DNA of 64,000 bases from contig NZ_JABBXF010000006.1 in the NCBI RefSeq assembly GCF_013030945.1, positions 124,001 through 188,000 of the forward strand. The letters run 5' to 3'. A program made the position numbers and the translations under genes. The notes beneath the pieces are model-generated. The model ran no database searches. It was not told where the DNA came from and worked only from the letters and a program-made list of their open reading frames with translations. This DNA is from Streptomyces morookaense. Its GTDB lineage: Bacteria > Actinomycetota > Actinomycetes > Streptomycetales > Streptomycetaceae. Below are positions 1 to 7,793 of this stretch, piece after piece (the first letter of the stretch is position 1; each line of letters begins with the position of its first letter).

Positions 1-137
<137 letters not shown>

Positions 138-185
138 CCCACCCCCGCACCTCCACCCCACGCACAAGGATTTAAGGAGACAGCC

Positions 186-518
186 GTGGCCGGCACTCTC
201 AAGAACGTGACCGACGCCTCCTTCGAGCAGGACGTCCTCAAGAGCAGCAAGCCCGTCCTGGTGGACTTCTGGGCGGCCTGGTGCGGCCCCTGCCGCCAGA
301 TCGCTCCGTCCCTGGAGGCCATCGCGGCCGAGCACGGCGACAAGATCGAGATCGTCAAGCTGAACATCGACGAGAACCCGGCCACCGCGGCCAAGTACGG
401 CGTGATGTCGATCCCGACCCTCAACGTCTACCAGGGCGGCGAGGTCGCCAAGACCATCGTCGGCGCCAAGCCGAAGGCCGCCATCGAGCGCGACCTGGCC
501 GACTTCCTCGGTATGTAG
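186..518 (+). CDS. trxA: Thioredoxin
   Basis: A 110-residue classical thioredoxin, the general cytoplasmic disulfide reductant, recharged by the TrxB encoded just upstream. The active site WCGPC places the redox cysteines at residues 33 and 36. The cis-proline loop appears as SIPTLNVY and the usual VDFWAAWCGPC strand is intact. Length is normal for the family. The GTG start follows an AAGGAG ribosome site at good spacing. No signal peptide is seen. Transcription ends at a strong hairpin immediately downstream that directly abuts a parS site. Confidence 0.97.
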   Translation: MAGTLKNVTDASFEQDVLKSSKPVLVDFWAAWCGPCRQIAPSLEAIAAEHGDKIEIVKLNIDENPATAAKYGVMSIPTLNVYQGGEVAKTIVGAKPKAAIERDLADFLGM

Positions 519-535
519 CACAGAGCGACATTCGC

Positions 536-551
536 TGTTTCACGTGAAACA
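536..551. promoter_or_regulatory. parS centromere site 1 (perfect)
   Basis: A perfect 16-bp palindrome TGTTTCACGTGAAACA, the Streptomyces parS consensus bound by ParB. It lies between trxA and its terminator, about 1 kb from parB. ParB loads here and spreads to organise oriC during sporulation septation. Confidence 0.95.
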
Positions 552-584
552 GGGCCCGCCCCCGACGAGGGGGCGGGCCCTTTT
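551..584 (+). terminator. Rho-independent terminator of trxA
   Basis: A 12-bp perfect GC stem (552-563 with 569-580), a 5-base GACGA loop and a TTTT tail. It sits 33 bases after the trxA stop and shares its first base with the parS palindrome. Confidence 0.9.
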
Positions 585-599
585 CGCAATCCCGGGGCG

Positions 600-1217
600 C
601 TACAGCGGCCGGAGCGCAGGCTCTTTCTGTACGGCTCCCAGCAACCGGTCCAGCGCCAACTCGACATCCTCTTTCCAGGACATCGCCGTGCGGAGCTCCA
701 GCCGCAGCCGGGGATACCGCGGATGGGGCCGCACCGTCTTGAATCCCACCGCCAGCAGGTGCTCGGCCGGCAGGACGCAGGCGGGTTCCTTCCACCGGGC
801 GTCGCCGAAGGCCTCGATCGCCTTGAAGCCCCGCCGCAGCACGTCCTTCGCCACGGTCTGCACCATCACCCGGCCCAGCCCCTGCCCCTGGTGGCCGGGC
901 GCCAGCCAGGCAGTCATCAACTGCACGGCGTCCGCGGCAACAGGACTGGTGGGGAAGGCCGTCGAGCGGGGGACATAGGCCGGGGGCGCATAGAGCACGA
1001 ACCCCACCGGAGCCTCGTCGACGTACACCACCCGGCCGCAGGAGCCCCACTCCAGCAGGACCGCCGACAGCCAGGCCTCCTTCTCCAGCTCCGGACGTCC
1101 GGCCCTCAGTGCGGCTTCACCACTGACGGGATCCAGCTCCCAGAAGACACAGGCGCGGCAGCGCTGGGGGAGGTCCGGGAGATTGTCCAACGTGAGCGGT
1201 ACGAGCCGGCGCCCCAT
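600..1217 (-). CDS. GNAT-family N-acetyltransferase
   Basis: A 205-residue protein with an acetyl-CoA-binding GNAT core. The P-loop-like motif HQGQGLGRVM is followed by a helix (VQTVAKDVLRRG) and by AEHLLAVGFKTVR, typical motif A/B elements. The N-terminus carries a short cysteine-containing stretch (RCRACVFWELDP) that recurs in the orthologues next to parB in other streptomycetes, as far as I recall. The substrate is unknown. The ATG has a GTGAGGGA-type ribosome site. It is transcribed leftward and converges on trxA. A link to chromosome segregation is only positional. Confidence 0.85.
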   Translation of the reverse strand: MGRRLVPLTLDNLPDLPQRCRACVFWELDPVSGEAALRAGRPELEKEAWLSAVLLEWGSCGRVVYVDEAPVGFVLYAPPAYVPRSTAFPTSPVAADAVQLMTAWLAPGHQGQGLGRVMVQTVAKDVLRRGFKAIEAFGDARWKEPACVLPAEHLLAVGFKTVRPHPRYPRLRLELRTAMSWKEDVELALDRLLGAVQKEPALRPL

Positions 1218-1363
1218 GCAGTCAGTCCCTCACTTCCATCGCGTGCCCTGCCCCGGGCGGCGTTCAGCACACTGCGTTCCCTGAGGAGGCTGCCGACGAA
1301 TCCGCCGACTGCTCCCAGGCCCAAGCCCGTTGCCACCAGTCCGCTCCGGCTCACCGTTCGCAT
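1106..1363 (-). CDS. Possible small membrane protein upstream of the GNAT gene
   Basis: An ATG with an excellent GGAGGGG ribosome site opens a frame whose first 30 codons look genuine: a short polar start and then a glycine-rich hydrophobic helix (LVATGLGLGAVGGFVGSLL). As written the frame runs 85 codons and overlaps the start of the GNAT gene by 112 bases, which is unlikely. A one-base shift after about codon 40 would end the protein in AMEVRD at a TGA 5 bases before the GNAT ATG, a normal coupled arrangement. I therefore suspect a frameshift or base error. Function unknown. Confidence 0.45.
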   Translation of the reverse strand: MRTVSRSGLVATGLGLGAVGGFVGSLLRERSVLNAARGRARDGSEGLTAWGAGSYRSRWTISRTSPSAAAPVSSGSWIPSVVKPH

Positions 1364-1460
1364 GGCCTCGCCCCTCCGTGAACTGTGTCCAACGTGGATG
1401 TGCGATACCCCAACGCATCGTATCCGCACGTCGATTGACCGGATAGCCGGAGAGGGCAAA

Positions 1461-1508
1461 GGGCGGGTTGTGTTCACACGGAGGTTCCACGTGAAACACA
1501 ACCCGCCC
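1461..1508 (-). terminator. parB terminator hairpin with a parS-like loop
   Basis: A 14-bp perfect inverted repeat (1461-1474 with 1495-1508) lies 20 bases past the parB stop on the minus strand and is followed there by TTTG. The 20-base loop contains most of a parS-like sequence. Confidence 0.75.
1483..1498. promoter_or_regulatory. parS-like site 2 (two mismatches)
   Basis: GGTTCCACGTGAAACA keeps the central CACGTG and the whole right half of parS. The left half deviates at two positions. It lies in the loop of the parB terminator. Confidence 0.7.
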
Positions 1509-1528
1509 CTGGCGGTAACGCAGCAGGA

Positions 1529-2647
1529 CTACGCCGCGCCCTCATCGTCGTCGTGCGCGAGCTTCTGTGCCAGCACCCGCCCCTCGCCCGGGGCCAGGGT
1601 GCTGAGGATCCGGTCCAGGTCGTCCATCGAGGCGAACTCGACGACGATCTTTCCCTTCTTCTGCCCGAGGTCGACCTTCACGCGGGTCTCGAAGCGGTCC
1701 GAGAGCCGCGAGGCCAGGTCGGTCAGCGCCGGGGAGACCCGCGCACCCGCCCGGGGACCCTTGGGCTTGGCCGAGGCGGGGCGTGAACCCATCAGGGTCA
1801 CGATCTCCTCCACGGCACGCACCGAGAGCCCCTCCGCCACGATGCGGTGGGCGAGGCGGTCCTGCTCCTCCGAGTCGTCGACCGAGAGCAGCGCCCGGGC
1901 ATGACCGGCGGACAGCACACCGGCGGCAACCCGCCGCTGCACTGCGGGGGAGAGCTTCAGCAGCCGCAGTGTGTTGGAGACCTGAGGACGCGAACGCCCG
2001 ATGCGGTCCGCCAGCTCGTCATGCGTGCACTTGAAGTCCTTGAGCAACTGGTCGTAGGCGGCGGCCTCTTCCAGCGGGTTCAGCTGGGCCCGGTGGAGGT
2101 TCTCCAGCAGGGCGTCCAGCAGCAGCTTCTCGTCGTCCGTGGCCCGGATGATGGCAGGAATCTTCTCCAGCCCGGCCTCACGGCAGGCCCGCCAGCGGCG
2201 CTCGCCCATGATGAGCTCGTAGCGCTCCGGAGCCAACTGCCGTACCACGACGGGCTGGAGAAGCCCGACCTCGCGGATCGAGGTGACGAGTTCGGCGAGG
2301 GCGTCCTCGTCGAACACCTCACGCGGCTGACGCGGGTTGGGGGTGATGGAGTCCAGGGGCAGCTCGGCGAAGTGGGCGCCCGCAACGGCCTCCGCAGTCT
2401 CTGCGGCCTCCGCAGGCTGCTCCGACCGTGTTTCACGTGAAACGGGATCGAGCACCGCAGGCGTCTCGTCGACCGGGAACGTGGTCACCCTGGCCGCAGC
2501 CGGCCCCCGTTCCGTCGTCAGTACCGGCACCGCCGTCGGGGACGTCGCACCGGACCCCATGGCCGGTGCACCGTTCTCCGATCCCTTCGGCGCTGCCGGG
2601 ATCAGCGCACCGAGCCCACGGCCCAGTCCTCTACGTCGCTCACTCAC
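1529..2647 (-). CDS. parB: Chromosome-partitioning protein ParB (CTPase clamp)
   Basis: A 372-residue ParB. The N-terminal CTP-binding/ParB box reads [13 protein letters not shown] and GERRWRA. A central HTH ([16 protein letters not shown] region) reads parS, and the C-terminal dimer domain ends in acidic residues. The start is the GTG that overlaps the parA stop as GTGA, giving [17 protein letters not shown], the conserved ParB opening. It binds the parS sites found here, spreads, and is moved by ParA during sporulation. One parS lies inside its own coding sequence, so ParB loading covers its own gene. The gene ends in a hairpin terminator. Confidence 0.97.
   Translation of the reverse strand: MSERRRGLGRGLGALIPAAPKGSENGAPAMGSGATSPTAVPVLTTERGPAAARVTTFPVDETPAVLDPVSRETRSEQPAEAAETAEAVAGAHFAELPLDSITPNPRQPREVFDEDALAELVTSIREVGLLQPVVVRQLAPERYELIMGERRWRACREAGLEKIPAIIRATDDEKLLLDALLENLHRAQLNPLEEAAAYDQLLKDFKCTHDELADRIGRSRPQVSNTLRLLKLSPAVQRRVAAGVLSAGHARALLSVDDSEEQDRLAHRIVAEGLSVRAVEEIVTLMGSRPASAKPKGPRAGARVSPALTDLASRLSDRFETRVKVDLGQKKGKIVVEFASMDDLDRILSTLAPGEGRVLAQKLAHDDDEGAA
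2429..2444. promoter_or_regulatory. parS site 3 (one mismatch, within parB)
   Basis: TGTTTCACGTGAAACG differs from the consensus only in the last base. It lies in the variable linker-coding part of parB, where sequence is free to carry a site. Confidence 0.92.
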
Positions 2648-3708
2648 TGAAGCCCCTCCGACATGCTGTGCTGCTCTTGCTGCTGCTGGTGGCCCACGGC
2701 CTGAGGACCCACGGTATGAGCCGTGCTGCCGTCGTAGTGCACGCCCACCCCCCGGAGCGCGATCTCCCGGGCCGCCTCCAGATAGGAGAGAGCGCCGCTG
2801 GAACCCGGGTCGTACGTCAGCACCGTCTGCCCGTAGCTGGGCGCTTCCGAGATGCGGACCGAGCGCGGGATGCTGGTCCGCAGCACCTCGTGCCCGAAGT
2901 GGCTGCGCACCTCCTCGGCAACCTGGGAGGCCAGTCGGGTCCGGCCGTCGTACATCGTCAACAGGATCGTCGACACGTGGAGCTTGGGGTTGAGGTGCCC
3001 CCGTACCAGCTCCACGTTGCGCAGCAGCTGACCCAGGCCTTCCAGGGCGTAGTACTCGCACTGAATGGGGATCAGCACCTCTGCGCCGGCGACGAGCGCA
3101 TTGACCGTCAGCAGACCCAGGGAGGGCGGACAGTCGATCAGGATGTAGTCCAGCGGCTGCTCGTACGCCTTGATGGCACGGTCCAGCCGGCTCTCCCGGG
3201 CCACCAGCGAGACCAACTCGATCTCCGCACCGGCCAGATCGATGGTGGCGGGGGCGCAGAACAGCCCCTCCACGTCCATGACGGGCTGGACCACGTCGGA
3301 AAGCTGCTTGTTGTCCACCAGCACGTCGTAGATCGACGGCACCTCGGCATGGTGGTCGATGCCCAGCGCGGTGGAGGCGTTGCCCTGCGGGTCGAGGTCG
3401 ATGACCAGGACCCGGTTGCCGTGCAGCGCCAGCGAGGCCGCGAGGTTCACCGTGGTCGTGGTCTTGCCCACCCCGCCCTTCTGGTTGGCGACCACCATCA
3501 CCCTGGTCTGCTCGGGCCGGGGCATCGCAGGCCGCGTTTCACGTGAAACGGCTGCGTCGGCAGTCGGGTTACCAGGGGGAGCCAGGGGCTCGGAGTCGGC
3601 GGGGCGGGGGCCGGGGACCGGATCGGTCATCGGCCCCGCGATATTGGCGTCGGACCGCAAGGATTCACTCTCCTCGACATCAGGCTCGCGATGAACAGAG
3701 CCTGCCAT
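2644..3708 (-). CDS. parA: Chromosome-partitioning ATPase ParA
   Basis: A deviant-Walker ATPase of 354 residues from the chosen ATG ([10 protein letters not shown]). The P-loop is KGGVGKTTT, the A' motif is [10 protein letters not shown] and the switch region is DCPPSLG. A roughly 85-residue disordered acidic N-terminal extension precedes the ATPase core, as in other Streptomyces ParA proteins. An in-frame ATG at 3810 would add 34 residues but has no ribosome site. A parS site sits in the N-terminal coding part. Downstream parB overlaps by 4 bases, so the two are translationally coupled. Two DnaA-box-like 9-mers sit just upstream of the start. Confidence 0.96.
   Translation of the reverse strand: MAGSVHREPDVEESESLRSDANIAGPMTDPVPGPRPADSEPLAPPGNPTADAAVSRETRPAMPRPEQTRVMVVANQKGGVGKTTTTVNLAASLALHGNRVLVIDLDPQGNASTALGIDHHAEVPSIYDVLVDNKQLSDVVQPVMDVEGLFCAPATIDLAGAEIELVSLVARESRLDRAIKAYEQPLDYILIDCPPSLGLLTVNALVAGAEVLIPIQCEYYALEGLGQLLRNVELVRGHLNPKLHVSTILLTMYDGRTRLASQVAEEVRSHFGHEVLRTSIPRSVRISEAPSYGQTVLTYDPGSSGALSYLEAAREIALRGVGVHYDGSTAHTVGPQAVGHQQQQEQHSMSEGLQ
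3535..3550. promoter_or_regulatory. parS site 4 (within parA)
   Basis: CGTTTCACGTGAAACG is a perfect palindrome with symmetrical changes only at the outermost bases, in the segment coding for the disordered ParA N-terminus. Confidence 0.92.
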
Positions 3709-3744
3709 GCTTTCAGGGTTGTGAACCAGCGAGGCCCGTTCTCC

Positions 3745-3774
3745 TGTGGATGAATCCACCCGGCCTGTGGATGA
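3745..3774 (+). promoter_or_regulatory. Pair of DnaA-box-like 9-mers upstream of parA
   Basis: TGTGGATGA occurs at 3745-3753 and again at 3766-3774, same orientation and 21 bp apart (two helical turns). Each differs from the inverse box TGTGGATAA by one base. They lie 37-66 bases upstream of the parA start chosen here, in the parAB promoter region. Confidence 0.55.
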
Positions 3775-3856
3775 ACTCACGCCCTCGGCCGGGCGACGGT
3801 CGCGCGGCATGGCAGCCGCGCGACCACGATTGATGATTCCGTGCAGCAAGGAGCGA

Positions 3857-3872
3857 TGTTTCACGTGAAACA
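3857..3872. promoter_or_regulatory. parS site 5 (perfect)
   Basis: A perfect TGTTTCACGTGAAACA palindrome in the 270-base gap between rsmG and parA. Confidence 0.95.
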
Positions 3873-3980
3873 CGATGCCGAGGCGCTGCCACGGAGCTGT
3901 CGCGACACTCCGGAATGCGTAGTGTTGGCAGCTTGTATGGAGCATTGCCGCCAGCAGAACGGCCCAGTGCCGCCTCCGTC

Positions 3981-4697
3981 TCAGCGGCGCCGGCGGACCC
4001 TGCCGGTCCGGGCAGCCTTTGCCCGCTTCGCCGCGAAGCGCACGCCGCCGGGGCTCTCCCCGCACTCCACCCGCACCACGGTGGACATCGGGTCCACGAC
4101 GCCCTCGCCGACCTGGAACACCGAGGTGCGTACGACGCCGAGCTTGCTCAGCGCCGCCCGTGCGGCCGTGAGCTCCTCCTCGGCGGTGTCGCCCTTGAGG
4201 GCCAGCATCTCGCCGTACGGCCGCAGCAGCGGCACGCCCCAGCCGGCCAGCCGGTCCAGCGGTGCCACGGCCCGGGCCGTCACGACGTGCACCGGCGGGA
4301 CCTTGCCCATCATCTCCTCGGCCCGGCCGCGCACCACCGTGACGTGGTCCAGCCCCAGCAGCTCGACGACCTCCTGGAGGAACGTCGTGCGCCGCAGCAG
4401 CGGCTCCAGCAGCGTGATCTGCAGGTCGGGACGGACCAGGGCCAGCGGGATGCCCGGCAGCCCGGCGCCCGAGCCCACGTCGCACACCGAGACGCCCTCG
4501 GGTACGGCCTCCGACAGCACCGCACAGTTCAGCAGGTGCCGCTCCCACAGCCGGGGAACCTCACGGGGGCCGATCAGCCCGCGCTGCACACCCGCATCCG
4601 CGAGCAGCTCCGCATAGCGGACGGCCTCCGGAAAGCGGTCACCGAATACCGCCCGCGCCACCGCGGGCGCCGGGGGGAGCTCCGCTGCCTCTTCCAC
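3981..4697 (-). CDS. rsmG: 16S rRNA (guanine527-N7)-methyltransferase RsmG (GidB)
   Basis: A 238-residue class I SAM methyltransferase that methylates G527 of 16S rRNA; its loss gives low-level streptomycin resistance in Streptomyces. The SAM motif is CDVGSGAGLPGIPLAL, followed by LLEPLLRR (acidic ribose-binding position) and TARAVAPLDRL, all diagnostic of RsmG. The chosen GTG (VEEAAELPPAP) has a GGAAGGAC ribosome site; upstream in-frame codons read non-family sequence. A lysine/arginine-rich C-terminal tail suits rRNA binding. It lies in the leftward rpmH-rnpA-yidD-yidC-khpB-rsmG series. Confidence 0.96.
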   Translation of the reverse strand: MEEAAELPPAPAVARAVFGDRFPEAVRYAELLADAGVQRGLIGPREVPRLWERHLLNCAVLSEAVPEGVSVCDVGSGAGLPGIPLALVRPDLQITLLEPLLRRTTFLQEVVELLGLDHVTVVRGRAEEMMGKVPPVHVVTARAVAPLDRLAGWGVPLLRPYGEMLALKGDTAEEELTAARAALSKLGVVRTSVFQVGEGVVDPMSTVVRVECGESPGGVRFAAKRAKAARTGRVRRRR

Positions 4698-4770
4698 GAG
4701 AACCGTCCTTCCGTACAACCTTGTTCTGGAACCCGGGCGGTCGAAGGCCCGGGGAGTTCTGAGTATCGGG

Positions 4771-4808
4771 GAAACCACGGCCCCGTCTGCGAGCAGACGG
4801 GGCCGTGG
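4771..4808 (-). terminator. Terminator downstream of khpB
   Basis: A perfect 16-bp stem (4775-4790 with 4793-4808) with a two-base loop. On the minus strand it is followed by TTTC. It lies between khpB and rsmG and so separates the yidC-khpB transcript from rsmG. Confidence 0.8.
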
Positions 4809-4831
4809 CTACCTGGAACCGGTACGTGACG

Positions 4832-5353
4832 TCAGGCCGGGAGGACGACCACGCGGCGCTGGGGCTCCTCGCCCTCGGACTCGCTGCGCAGCCCCGCGGC
4901 GGCCACCGCGTCGTGGACGACCTTGCGCTCGAACGGCGTCATCGGGTCGAGCCGGACGGCCTGCCCGGTGCTCTTCGCCTCGTCCGCCGCCTGCGCGCCG
5001 ATCTTGGTCAGCTCCTGGCGCTTGCGCGCACGGAAACCGGCGATGTCGAGCATCAGACGGCTGCGGTCACCGGTTTCCCGGTTCACCGCGAGCCGGGTCA
5101 GCTCCTGGAGCGCCTCCAGCACCTCACCGTCACGGCCCACCAGCTTCTGCAGGTCACGGCTGGTGGAGTCGCTGATGATCGACACCGCGGCGCGGTCGGC
5201 CTCGACATCCATGTCGATGTCGCCGTCGAGGTCGGCGATGTCCAGCAGCCCCTCGAGGTAGTCGGCCGCGATCTCGCCCTCCTGCTCCAGGCGGGACAGG
5301 GTGTCGGTGCCCTCAGCGGCGGCCGCACTGGTCTGACGCTGTGTGTCCGTCAC
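4832..5353 (-). CDS. khpB: KhpB/Jag family RNA-binding protein (KH + R3H)
   Basis: A 173-residue acidic protein with a central KH-type region (LQKLVGRDGEVLEALQELTRLAVNRETG) and a C-terminal R3H region (MTPFERKVVHDAVAAAGLRSESEGEEPQRRVVV). It probably binds RNA together with KhpA. It lacks the N-terminal Jag_N domain of firmicute Jag, as other actinobacterial members do. The GTG at 5353 has an AAGGAG site six bases away; another GTG at 5371 would overlap that ribosome site. It follows yidC by 14 bases, the usual Spo0J-linked membrane-insertion neighbourhood. Confidence 0.92.
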   Translation of the reverse strand: MTDTQRQTSAAAAEGTDTLSRLEQEGEIAADYLEGLLDIADLDGDIDMDVEADRAAVSIISDSTSRDLQKLVGRDGEVLEALQELTRLAVNRETGDRSRLMLDIAGFRARKRQELTKIGAQAADEAKSTGQAVRLDPMTPFERKVVHDAVAAAGLRSESEGEEPQRRVVVLPA

Positions 5354-5367
5354 GGTGGACTCCTTCT

Positions 5368-6447
5368 TCACTTCTTGGACGGGTGCTTGGGCCGCTGCGG
5401 GCCGCCCTTGCGCTGCCCGGACTTGGCACTGCGGGAAGAGCCGCCCGCCGGCTTGGGCTTGCTGCTCTCGTCCTGCTTCTGCTGCTCGGCGGCCTGCTCA
5501 CCGGCGGAGGGCTGGCCGCCCGTCTGCCGCTGGGACTTCGTCTGCCGCTTCGGCTGCTGACGGGACGCACGGGCGGCCTCGGCGGCCTTCTTGGCCTCGA
5601 CCTGCGCCGGGTCCTCCTTGAGCTTGCCCTTGGCCCGCAGGCGCTCCTGGCGCTGCTCGAAGGCGAGGCTGCCCGGGGTGGGGTTGCGGCGGATGACGAA
5701 CATCTGCTGCCCCATGGTCCACACGTTGGTGGTGAGCCAGTAGACCAGGACACCGACGGGGAAGTTGATGCCGAAGACGGCGAACATGATGGGGAAGACG
5801 TACATCAGCATCTTCTGCTGCTGCATGAACGGCGTCTTCACCGTGAGATCGACGTTCTTCGTCATCAGCTGGCGCTGCGTGTAGAACTGCGACAGCGACA
5901 TCAGGACGATCATGATGACCGTGACGACCCGGACGTCCGTCAGGGTGGCGCCCAGCGACTCGACCTTGGACGCGGAGTCCATGAACTTCACGGACAGCGG
6001 GGCACCGAAGATGTGCGCCTGCCGTGCACTCTCCAGGAGCGGCTTGTCGATGACGCCGACGACCTTGCCCTGGGCGATGTGGTTCAGGACCTGGTAGAGC
6101 GAGATGAAGAAGGGCGACTGGGCCAGGATCGGGAGACAGCTCGAGAGAGGGTTGGTGCCCGTCTCCTTGTAGAGCTTCATCATCTCTTCGGACTGGCGCT
6201 GCTTGTCGCTCTTGTAACGCTCCTGGATCGCCTTCATCTTCGGCTGGAGCGCCTGCATGTTCCGCGTGGCCTTGATCTGCTTCACGAAGAGCGGGATCAG
6301 GCAGATGCGGATCAGCACCACCAGCGAGACGATGGACAGTCCCCACGCCGCGCCACTGTTCCTGTCGAAGACCAGGCTGTAGAACGAGTGGAACTGGACG
6401 ATGATCCAGGAAACAGCGTAATAAAGGGGACCGAGGATCGTGTCCAC
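5368..6447 (-). CDS. yidC: Membrane protein insertase YidC
   Basis: A 359-residue YidC/Oxa1 insertase that helps SecYEG insert inner-membrane proteins. The N-terminal helix ([16 protein letters not shown]) is followed by the conserved cytoplasmic hairpin ([23 protein letters not shown]), the [17 protein letters not shown] segment and a final pair of helices near [22 protein letters not shown]. The C-terminal 85 residues are a highly basic, low-complexity tail rich in K, R, Q and S, probably ribosome-binding. The GTG start uses an AAGGAG site that overlaps the end of yidD. Confidence 0.97.
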   Translation of the reverse strand: MDTILGPLYYAVSWIIVQFHSFYSLVFDRNSGAAWGLSIVSLVVLIRICLIPLFVKQIKATRNMQALQPKMKAIQERYKSDKQRQSEEMMKLYKETGTNPLSSCLPILAQSPFFISLYQVLNHIAQGKVVGVIDKPLLESARQAHIFGAPLSVKFMDSASKVESLGATLTDVRVVTVIMIVLMSLSQFYTQRQLMTKNVDLTVKTPFMQQQKMLMYVFPIMFAVFGINFPVGVLVYWLTTNVWTMGQQMFVIRRNPTPGSLAFEQRQERLRAKGKLKEDPAQVEAKKAAEAARASRQQPKRQTKSQRQTGGQPSAGEQAAEQQKQDESSKPKPAGGSSRSAKSGQRKGGPQRPKHPSKK

Positions 6448-6450
6448 GAA

Positions 6451-6768
6451 TCAGGCTCCTTGGGCGTTGGGCTGAGTCTCGGGCTGTGCGACGGACCCCA
6501 TGGTGGGGTGCCCGCCCAGTCGGCTCCTCAGCCGCTGGTGCCAGACCGGACGCTTCCGGGGAGGGACGTGGTCGACGCCACCGAGCGACCACGGGTTGCA
6601 GCGCAGGATGCGCCAGGCCGTCAGCACCGTGCCTTTGACCGCACCATGCCGGTCAATGGCCGTGTAGCCGTAGTGCGAGCACGACGGGTAGTACTTGCAG
6701 ACCGGCCCCAGCAGGGGGCTGATGGTCCACTGGTAAATCTTGATCAACCACAGCAGCGGATACTTCAC
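6451..6768 (-). CDS. yidD: Membrane protein insertion efficiency factor YidD
   Basis: A 105-residue DUF37 protein with the family core: [16 protein letters not shown], then [23 protein letters not shown], then [17 protein letters not shown]. The three conserved cysteines are present. It acts at the inner membrane near YidC, with an amphipathic N-terminus. The GTG start overlaps the rnpA stop by four bases (GTGA), and the stop is 3 bases before yidC, so the three genes are coupled. A proline-rich C-terminal tail after the core is unremarkable for streptomycetes. Confidence 0.96.
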   Translation of the reverse strand: MKYPLLWLIKIYQWTISPLLGPVCKYYPSCSHYGYTAIDRHGAVKGTVLTAWRILRCNPWSLGGVDHVPPRKRPVWHQRLRSRLGGHPTMGSVAQPETQPNAQGA

Positions 6769-7196
6769 TGTGCGCTCCCTCCCGGGTGGATACCGGGGTT
6801 CCGGGGGTCTCCCTCCGGGGGATTGCTTCGCGGCGCCCCTCCCAGCAGCCGCTGCAGCGCGGTATCGAGATCGCGGGCCAGCTGGGCGTGGTCCGCCTCG
6901 CCCGCGCCGGGCAGGGCTCGCACCACCACCAGGCTACCGGCGGGCAGCTGATCCAGCCGGTCGCGCACGAGGTGGCGCAGCCGGCGCTTGACCAGGTTGC
7001 GGACGACGGCTCCGCCCACGGCCTTGCTCACGACGAAACCCGCACGCACCGGGGAGGCTGTGCTCCCAGGTGTGTGCGGGTCCGTGGTACCGCTGCGAAG
7101 GTGGACGACGAGGAGCGGGCGGCCGGCCCTGCGTCCTCGGCGCACCGCGGTCGCGAAGTCCTCGCGCCGCCTCAGCCGAGACTCGGAAGGCAGCAC
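6765..7196 (-). CDS. rnpA: Ribonuclease P protein component
   Basis: A 143-residue basic protein that binds RNase P RNA and helps mature tRNA 5' ends. The family RNR motif is [16 protein letters not shown], preceded by [16 protein letters not shown]. The start GTG gives [21 protein letters not shown], the usual RnpA opening, with AAGG eight bases upstream. The last ~25 residues (after LLGG) form a proline-rich extension that runs into the yidD start. It follows rpmH by 26 bases, the universal rpmH-rnpA order. Confidence 0.96.
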   Translation of the reverse strand: MLPSESRLRRREDFATAVRRGRRAGRPLLVVHLRSGTTDPHTPGSTASPVRAGFVVSKAVGGAVVRNLVKRRLRHLVRDRLDQLPAGSLVVVRALPGAGEADHAQLARDLDTALQRLLGGAPRSNPPEGDPRNPGIHPGGSAQ

Positions 7197-7222
7197 GTCA
7201 TTGGACCTTGACGTCAGGCTGC

Positions 7223-7360
7223 TCAGGCCGACAGGCGGGCGCGACCCTTGCCACGGCGGGACGCGAGGATCGCGCGGCCGGCACGGGTACGCATGCGCAG
7301 GCGGAAGCCGTGGGTCTTCGCGCGACGGCGGTTGTTCGGCTGGAAGGTGCGCTTGCTCAC
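7223..7360 (-). CDS. rpmH: 50S ribosomal protein L34
   Basis: A 45-residue, strongly basic protein, [20 protein letters not shown] through to a C-terminal RLSA, an essentially complete match to bacterial L34. The GTG start has a GGAG site. It is the first gene of the leftward rpmH-rnpA-yidD-yidC-khpB series and faces away from dnaA, the arrangement found at most bacterial origins. Confidence 0.98.
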   Translation of the reverse strand: MSKRTFQPNNRRRAKTHGFRLRMRTRAGRAILASRRGKGRARLSA

Positions 7361-7793
7361 TCGGGGACTCCAGAAATGTGTGATGGCGGGACATCGCCTG
7401 GCTGTCACCGTGCGCCCACGAGGAACTCGCAATACGCCCAAGTGCACCGCTTCATGACCTCACCCTTGGGCGTGGTCGTTGCCCATCGGAGGCAGGCGGC
7501 AGCAGCCATCGACAACTCGACCTGGTCACGGTACGCGCGGTTACGCCATCCGGTCAAACCGGCAGCGCACCAGGGGTACACCGTAGCCTCCCGCAGGCCA
7601 GGTCCGTGCCGGGCGCGCAGGGGGTGGTGCGGTACAGGGCATGGCACATTTGTGCACACCCTGTGGACAACGACTTGAACCGTGCACCGTGGCCTGACTA
7701 CCGTGGCTGAACTCCGAATCCTTCCCGCCCGTCCCGAGAACCACACATTCGTGGGACTCCAGGGCGCCCCCGCTGACTGAGAGAGCGTGCCCT
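7361..7793. promoter_or_regulatory. rpmH-dnaA divergent promoter region
   Basis: A 433-base non-coding gap. On the dnaA side a TTGAAC hexamer at 7675-7680 is followed after about 17 bases by a weak CTACCG, a possible promoter, leaving a leader of about 85 bases before the GTG. Two DnaA boxes lie just upstream of it. On the rpmH side I see no convincing -35/-10 pair. The unmatched reading frames here do not look coding. Confidence 0.6.
7650..7670. promoter_or_regulatory. Two DnaA boxes in the dnaA promoter
   Basis: TTGTGCACA (7650-7658, one mismatch) and TGTGGACAA (7662-7670, the exact inverse of TTGTCCACA) face each other three bases apart. The second ends four bases before the candidate -35. 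This fits the DnaA autoregulation known for Streptomyces dnaA. Confidence 0.85.
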
